Origin: Cryptomeria japonica
Lineage: Eukaryota > Streptophyta > Pinopsida > Cupressales > Cupressaceae
Reading direction: 5' to 3'
DNA: 64,000 nucleotides
NCBI RefSeq assembly: GCF_030272615.1
Contig: NC_081412.1
Location: forward strand, 102,848,796 to 102,912,795
A model generated the notes under the pieces. The model saw only the letters and a program-made list of their open reading frames with translations. It ran no database searches and was not told the origin of the DNA. Positions 58,338 to 64,000 of this stretch are shown here, piece by piece. The first letter of the stretch is position 1; each line of letters opens with the position of its first letter. Position numbers and translations under genes: made by a program.

Positions 58338-59055
58338 ATCTAAACCATTGTGGGTAAATTACAAGGTAATCCAGAAAAGAGACGTTACAAGTAGTATTAG
58401 AGCATGATTATGCCAGCCTAAGGGAAAAAGGATAGTTGATGCTTAGCCAAAGAAGTTTGAGAGCTCTAGAAAGAGAGAAGAGGAAAATTGCCTCAAACAA
58501 CAACCACAACCAAAACCAAACAAGGAGCGAGCAAATGGAACAGGAATTTAGGACCTTCATGGAGCAAACAACCCAAGCCTTGCAAAATATAAATACTACC
58601 ATAAATTATCTTAGGTCACACCAAGGAAATGGGAGGGAAAATAACCCCAAGCCAATCTGAAAATGGCAGCACATCAAGATCTACCCCTAGGATAATTCAA
58701 CCTCCCTTCTTAACCAAGGAAGGATTGACAAGGGAGGAGGAAATAGATGCACAAAATCTTGATTGGGATCACCTTGCTGAAGCATATATAAGACATGATC
58801 TAAAAGTTAAGAGAAGTATCCCTTTTACTACATATTGTAAGGCTAGAACCAGGGGTATACATAAAAGAGGGAGAAACCAAACTAATAAGGACTTGCAGTA
58901 CAAGGTAGGCAAATTCCCTCTCAAACTTTGATGGACCAAGTAAGATCATAGCCCATGCATGGATCCAAAAGCTTGATACATATGTATCTCTTAACCCAAT
59001 ACTAGAAGAGGATGCCATTAAGCATTCCATATTGCACCTAGAAGGAGTAGCCCCT
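58338..59055 (+). pseudogene. Ty3/gypsy 5' region and gag fragment
   Basis: A primer-binding-like site GTAGTATTAGAGC (58391-58403) follows an LTR end GTTACA. Gag begins near 58436 (MLSQRSLRALEREKRK) and shifts frame at about 58650 and again near 58915. The second part has EEEIDAQNLDWDHLAEAYI. The last part (FDGPSKIIAHAWIQKLDTY) is the start of a retrotransposon gag domain. At 59055 it is cut in HLEGVAP by a giant LTR. Different from the gag at 20890. Confidence 0.7.
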
Positions 59056-59101
59056 TGTTGTGACGTATTCACACATTGCCCCATTGCAAATGGGGACCCC
59101 C
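59056..59101 (+). repeat. Giant-LTR 5' hairpin module, copy 5
   Basis: TGTTGTGACGTATTCACA is followed by CCCCATTGCAAATGGGG. Confidence 0.85.
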
Positions 59102-59631
59102 ACTTTTTTCTTTCTGGGGTTAGCCCTTTTGGTTTTGTTGTTAGTCGTTTTAATTTCTTAGCCTTTGCATTGAAGGGATTGAGTCAGGTGGATCTCCACA
59201 AGAGGTCAAGTCAATTGAGTGATTAGGGGTTATTTAGATCATTCCTAGGGTGTTTTTTTGTACTATCTAGTCGCACTTCAAGTTGCTAAATCAAACCTTG
59301 GTTGAATGCATAATGTCCTCCTAGGTCCCATCCCTTACATCAAGGACAGAGCGAATTTGCCTCTTAAGGAGTCTGGAATGTCATCCTGATCCTCAAATGT
59401 CTAGAAATTTGGCTAAGTCTGGAATGTCATCCTGATCCTGAAATTTGACAAAGTCTAGAAAATTGAAGAATCCTCCAAAAACTAGATTTTGCATTATAAC
59501 TCCTGGAGGTCTAAAACCACTCTCAAACATCCTGACAATATATATGGAATATAACTTAAAGTATAAGTATTATACTTAAATGTTATATTCCATATATGAA
59601 TCCTAACGGAGAGACTAACATGTCATTTTCG

Positions 59632-61132
59632 CTCCCGACCCTTCCAAAGGGTCCAGAGCGAAAATTTTTCAAGCTCCTGACCCTTCCAAAGGGTCTAGAG
59701 CGAAATTCCCCAAAAGACCTATTTCTTCACTAAGGACATTGAATGGTGGTCATGCATGGCAAAGAGAGGATTCAAAAGACAAGTCTAAAGCAAAGATGAG
59801 TGAAAAAGGATGAGAATTGAGTCTAATTGAGCAATTTCGCTCTTGACCCTTCCAAAGAGTCCAAAGCGAATATCTCCATGAAGCATTATACCTTACTCCA
59901 ACCTACAAACTAACTCATTCTCAAGAATTTCTTGAAGGCAAAAGGCTTGTTTTTGGATGATTGAAGGATGAGAAATGGAGTTTTGTGAAGGAAAATCAAG
60001 TAAAACATGAGTTTCGCTCCTGACCCTTCCAAAGGGTCTAGAGTGAAATCCTTAGCATAGCTTACTTCCTCACCAAAAGCAATGAGTAGGCACTACTTTG
60101 AGAAGATGACTTGATGGTGATAGAAGGAGGTTTGACAAATTAAATTCAAGGCAAAAAAAGGAGAAAAGAAGTGTGAAATGAGCCTAAGGAAGAATTTCGC
60201 TCCTGACCCTTCCAAAGGGTCCAAAGCGAAATTTCTTAAAACACTATTTTCCTCCTTGTTCAAGCCAAGATCTTTGTTCCTAGGACATGGTGGAGAGAGG
60301 ATGGATATATACTTGCCTTAGGAACTGAATGGGAGTAAAAGCAATGATGGATTTGAGGGTAAAAGACAAATTTTGCTCCTAACCCTTCCAAAGGGTCTAG
60401 AGCAAAATTTTATAGAATCCTCCCTTTGCTTCAAATTTGAACTAAATTTTGTGCCTTGAAGCCTTAGTTAGGATGTCACCATGCCTTGGAAGCAATTGAG
60501 GGACAGTGGAACAATTAGGTCTAAAATGTAAATTTTGCTCCTGACCCTTCCAAAGGGTCCAAAGCGAAATTTTTATCCAAAGGGTCTAGAGCGAAATTCC
60601 TAAAACCTCCTTATGCTTCCAATTTTGTATCAAGCCTAGTGTTGATTGAGGTGGATTGGACTTAGAGGCATCCTTAGGCATGCATTTGAGTAAGTTGTGG
60701 TCACAAAATGTGAAGAATTTGTCCTAAAATGCAAATTTCCCTCCTGACCCTTCCAAAGGGTCCAGAGCAAAATTTCCTAAAGCCCCTATTTGCTCCTTGT
60801 TGAGACCAAGATCTTGATTTCTAAGGCATGGTTGGGAAATAATGATATGTACTTGCCTTTGAAAGGTGATTTAAGGCAATGAAGTGATGGAATTGAAGCT
60901 GAATCACAAGTTTCGCTCCTGACCCTTCCAAAGCGTCCAGAGCGAAATTCCTTATAGGTCCTGTCCTTGGCCAAGGTCTAGAGTGAAATTCCTAGGAGGT
61001 CTAATGTTTTGACTAGGTCTTTGAGCAAAACCCATTCTTAAACAATTTTGGAGGCAAATGATTCGATCTTGGTCTAATTGAGCAACTTTGTCCAATTTCG
61101 CTCCTGACCCTTCCAAAGGGTCCGGAGCGAAT
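59632..61132 (+). repeat. Hairpin array type A, third copy (10 units)
   Basis: Units start at 59632, 59674, 59840, 60017, 60200, 60376, 60538, 60741, 60916 and 61101. Steps are 162-203 bp with one 42-bp step at the start. Spacers match LTR A (for example CCTATTTCTTCACTAAGGAC). Confidence 0.9.
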
Positions 61133-61228
61133 TTCACTATAGGATTTGTCCCTAGAAAGGATCTTGAGCGAATTTCATTCTAATGCCCTCTTGTTAATGA
61201 TATAAGATGAGAAATATCATGTTAGAAC

Positions 61229-62390
61229 TGTTGGCATTTTTGATGTTTATGTTGTGATTGTCATTGATGGGGACACACTTGTATTGAGATCCCCTTTATA
61301 TGTATGAGCTCATGCTCAACCGGTATTTGTTCCAACCGGTATGTTGTATTCTAGTCTTTAGACTAGTAGTGATTTTGTAGAATGTGTTTCCTGGTCTGAA
61401 GTGGCATGTCGACCCCAAGCGGTTCGCAGATCACAAGCGGTACGAGGAAGCAAAGCGGCACAACACATTCTTACCAGTCTTCATTTTTGTCAAACCAGCA
61501 ATCGGTATTTTGTATGAACCGGTAATACTCTGTGATGAGTTACCAACCGGCATTTTGTGATGAGTTACCAATCCACCGATTGTTTGACGGTGCCGACACA
61601 TTGATGGTGATTCTTGTGTCGTGTTACTGAGTATGTCTAGATTCACTGAACCTAGGAAATTGTAATGTAATCTTATTGGACCGACATGAAATCAGATTCC
61701 TTTAAAAGGACATCATGTCTAGGGTTTTTGAGTTTTTGAAGAAGTTGCGAAAAGGGTTAATGTTGAGATAGGGTTTAAGGTGGAAGTGGAGAGCGATCTT
61801 ATCAGAGAAGATCGAGTTGTAACTGAGAGAGAGATAGAGAAGACTGAAGTAATGCTGGAATGCATTAGCTGTGAGCAATACTGGATCTAACCAAGCAGTT
61901 TGTGCTATTAGATAGATCAAACACTTGTTGATTACTCACATCTTTAACACTTCAGTAGCCCCTAACCGGGTAGGCCTCAAAGCCTTTGTAAAATCCTCTA
62001 ACAAGGTGGTTCACACATGTGAATCTAAAATCCTCTAACAAGGTAGTCTTTAATCGGTCTTATCTCCTAACAGAGATTGAGATTCCTAATAGGATCTGTT
62101 CTGGTGAAGAACATTGTAAGACCTTAACCGGTCTGGTTTCTATTCTGCAGATAGTGACTTGTGAGTTCCATCTCACCGTGGTTTTACCCAGTTGGGTTTC
62201 CACGTCAAATATCTTGTGTTATGGTTGTATTGCTTTTGTGGGTGAATGTTTTATTCACATTTTGGTTTGTATGTGCGGTAATCGGTTTGATTGTCAGACT
62301 GCTTTACCGGTTTATCTTTAGACTATGTAAGTGTTTTAGTGCAAAGATTTTTGGCATACTAATTCACCCCCCCCCTTTTAGTATTCATCA
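61229..62390 (+). repeat. 5' LTR (about 1160 bp)
   Basis: TG...CA ends. The 3' part carries ATTCACCCCCC before the terminus, as in the sister LTRs. Many ACCGGT words. Confidence 0.85.
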
Positions 62391-62392
62391 AT

Positions 62393-62405
62393 TGGTATCA
62401 GAGCC
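62393..62405 (+). other. Primer-binding site
   Basis: TGGTATCAGAGCC two bases after the LTR. Confidence 0.9.
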
Positions 62406-62428
62406 AACCTTTCTATAAGTTTAACCAC

Positions 62429-63718
62429 TTGGAAAGAGATATGGGGGAATACACTTTGAGGGAACTTACTCAACAGCTCACTAAGTCTGAGCAAGCCTAT
62501 GATGATCTTATGGTCAAATACAAGGCATCTCAAGCAAAAAGAAGAGAACGTACAGAAAGGCTGATGGAACTATCTGAAAGTAGTTTTGAAGATGAAGTTA
62601 ACATGGAAGCTATGATTGCTGAAGTGAATAAGCTGAATGATTCAAACTCCAATCTGAGAAAGGAGTTGGAAGGACTGACTATTCGGTTCAGTCAAGAGCT
62701 TGGGAACCGGAGAAAAGGTGAAGATCTGGTAAAAGACAGAGATCATGAGATCTCCAAGTTGAAACATGAGATTAGTGCACTAACTGCTCGCCTTCATGAG
62801 AGTAGAATGGAAAAAGAAGACATGCAAGGAGAACTGAACATTGCCATCTCTGAAAATGCAAGTCTTATGTAGACAAACACTGCTATTTCCAAAGAACTCT
62901 TTGAGTCAAAGGAAATACTTGCTAAGTTTGGCAAAAGTACAGTCAAGCTAGAGCAAAAGCTTGAGTCATCTAGACCGGCAAAGAATACCAATGGTCTTGG
63001 TTTTTCTGAACATGAGGAAGGAGAATCCTTAGGAACAAATGCTGAAGCATCAAAGAAGCAACCAGCACTCAAAGGAAAAGGTAAGCAAAAATTCAAACCT
63101 GTTTGCTTTAACTGTCTTAAAGAAGGACACACTGCCAATGTAGGTAGGAGCAAAGCCTACAATAATTTTCCTTATTTTATCAACAATGTACCTAGATCCA
63201 ATAAGTTCAATGGTCATTGTTATTCATGCAACAAGTTTGGGCATAGAGCATTTGAATGCAGGTCTGTAATGGATAACACTGGAAGATATCCTCAGAGGAT
63301 CAAAGGAACTAGTCCTGAATCTTTTATGAACCGGAACTACAACCGGTTTAATGTCTTCAATCATCAGTCAAGAAGCAGTGGTTATCAAGCGACAACCGGA
63401 TGGAGAGAAAGTTGTATGATTTGTCATGGTCATGATCACACTGCTGCAACATGCAGAAGGGAGAATGGAAACATGTACAATGGACCTTGGAGAACACCTG
63501 GACTTGTTTGCTATCACTGCAACAAACCGGGTCACATTGTAAGATTCTGCAGAAGCAGAAAAAGTATATCTGATGATATACCGGTCACTCAGGAAGGAGA
63601 AATAGATGTTGAAAAAGTTCAAGGAGACATGAAGAAAACATGGAAGAAGAAACCAATATTATTGGAGGAGGAACCGGTTTCTGCACCTAGTGTGCAAATA
63701 TCGGAATCGGCAAACTAA
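62429..63718 (+). pseudogene. Gag-like coiled-coil/zinc-knuckle protein, copy 2
   Basis: 430 codons in one frame with a single in-frame TAG at 62870-62872. The N-terminal half is coiled coil (LRELTQQLTKSEQAYDDLM, LKHEISALTARLHESRMEK). Four knuckles follow: CFNCLKEGHTANVG (final Cys replaced by Gly), CYSCNKFGHRAFEC, CMICHGHDHTAATC and CYHCNKPGHIVRFC. An acidic tail ends it (PILLEEEPVSAPS). Same role and layout as 51381-52493. Without the TAG it would be intact. Confidence 0.85.
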
Positions 63719-64000
63719 GCCTCGAAGGCTTAGGGGGAGCAAATGGCAAAATGCTTTCGAACCCCCGGTTAACACCGGTAAAAGACCTTAACCGGTATGC
63801 TACACCTGTCGCTTGGCAGAAGACCGGAAACGGTAAAAAGGCAAATTAGGGTTTACGCCCTAATATAGGAGCATTAATGATGGTAGGTGAGAGACATGTA
63901 TAAATGCATTTTTCAAATCATTTCTCACTATCTGTTTTCGAGTGAAGAAAAGTTTTCAAGTGCAGAGCGAGGAAAAGGCGATTTGAGCTTAGATTTCAAG
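63719..64000 (+). other. Inter-ORF leader with TATA-like word
   Basis: Non-coding. A TATA-like GTATAAATGC lies near 63898-63907 and AGAGCGA words precede the window end, resembling the leader at 52494-52827. The second ORF would start beyond the window. Confidence 0.45.

Larger units (their letters stand above)
59056..61228 (+). mobile_element. Giant LTR (copy at 59 kb), 5' part
   Basis: It starts TGTTGTGACG (59056) inside a gag gene. It has the 5' hairpin module, 0.5 kb of non-coding DNA with a long inverted repeat near 59536-59600 (ATATATGGAATATAAC...), then array type A (59632-61132). It is interrupted at 61229 by a zinc-knuckle element in the word ATATCATGTTAGAA, which in LTR A (26135-26150) is uninterrupted. 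The rest lies beyond the window. Confidence 0.75.
61229..64000 (+). mobile_element. Second zinc-knuckle LTR element, 5' part
   Basis: LTR 61229-62390 (TGTTGGCATTT to GTATTCATCA), primer site, gag-like ORF, then the inter-ORF leader at the window end. Same layout as the element at 50367, but diverged. Confidence 0.85.

Overview
This window looks like nuclear DNA from a seed plant with a large, retrotransposon-filled genome. A gymnosperm is my best guess. That rests on four in-frame exons of a plant-type allantoate amidohydrolase gene with GT-AG introns, telo-box promoter elements (AAACCCTAA), and nested Ty1/copia and Tat-like Ty3/gypsy elements. There are no bacterial operons, rRNAs, tRNAs or CRISPR arrays. 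Apart from about 0.9 kb of gene exons and some unassigned sequence, everything I could assign is LTR retrotransposon.

Layout. 1-4072: 5' part of a minus-strand Ty1/copia element. 4073-4607: fragment of another LTR (F). 4608 to about 39.69 kb: a giant minus-strand LTR (E, about 7 kb of its own) split by two insertions. The first is a plus-strand LTR (A, 6359-27692, target duplication CAACC). A itself holds a small solo LTR (6709-7607), a roughly 500-bp LTR-like insert (8116-24624) and, inside that insert, a 16-kb Tat-like Ty3/gypsy element (8597-24602, target duplication CAACT). The second is a plus-strand LTR (b, 29969-36580), itself holding a solo LTR (30863-33105). About 39.7-45.5 kb: the least transposon-dense stretch, with the allantoate amidohydrolase exons at 41778-42665. 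45536-49649: a 4.1-kb solo LTR (D, target duplication AGACC). 50367-58332: a complete non-autonomous element (target duplication ATATC) with zinc-knuckle and accessory ORFs but no pol, carrying its own solo LTR insert (52828-53886, GAGGT). 58338-59055: gypsy gag fragment. 59056-61228: another giant LTR, cut by a second zinc-knuckle element that runs off the window (61229-64000).

The main observation is a family of giant LTRs (E, A, b, D, the 59-kb copy and the 3' LTR of the 16-kb element). Their boundaries are fixed here by target-site duplications. Complete members begin with TGTTGTGAC plus a CCCCATT/AATGGGG hairpin. They then carry an array of short hairpins, often at about 167-bp steps with one 42/43-bp step. 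Some next carry a long accessory ORF inside the LTR, upstream of the promoter. They end with a palindromic double telo-box 64-65 bp before a TATA box, then R-U5. The hairpins differ between subfamilies in a way that keeps pairing. The accessory ORF is present in three copies (16-kb element, b, E) and absent from A and D.

A second observation is the right end of the 16-kb element. Its 5' LTR has been replaced by a 923-bp palindrome (372-bp arms), so both ends of the integrated DNA are the same U5 terminus, yet it has a perfect target duplication. This implies that an aberrant reverse transcript was integrated. Almost all element ORFs carry in-frame stops or frameshifts, so most copies are dead. 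The exons of the host gene are intact.
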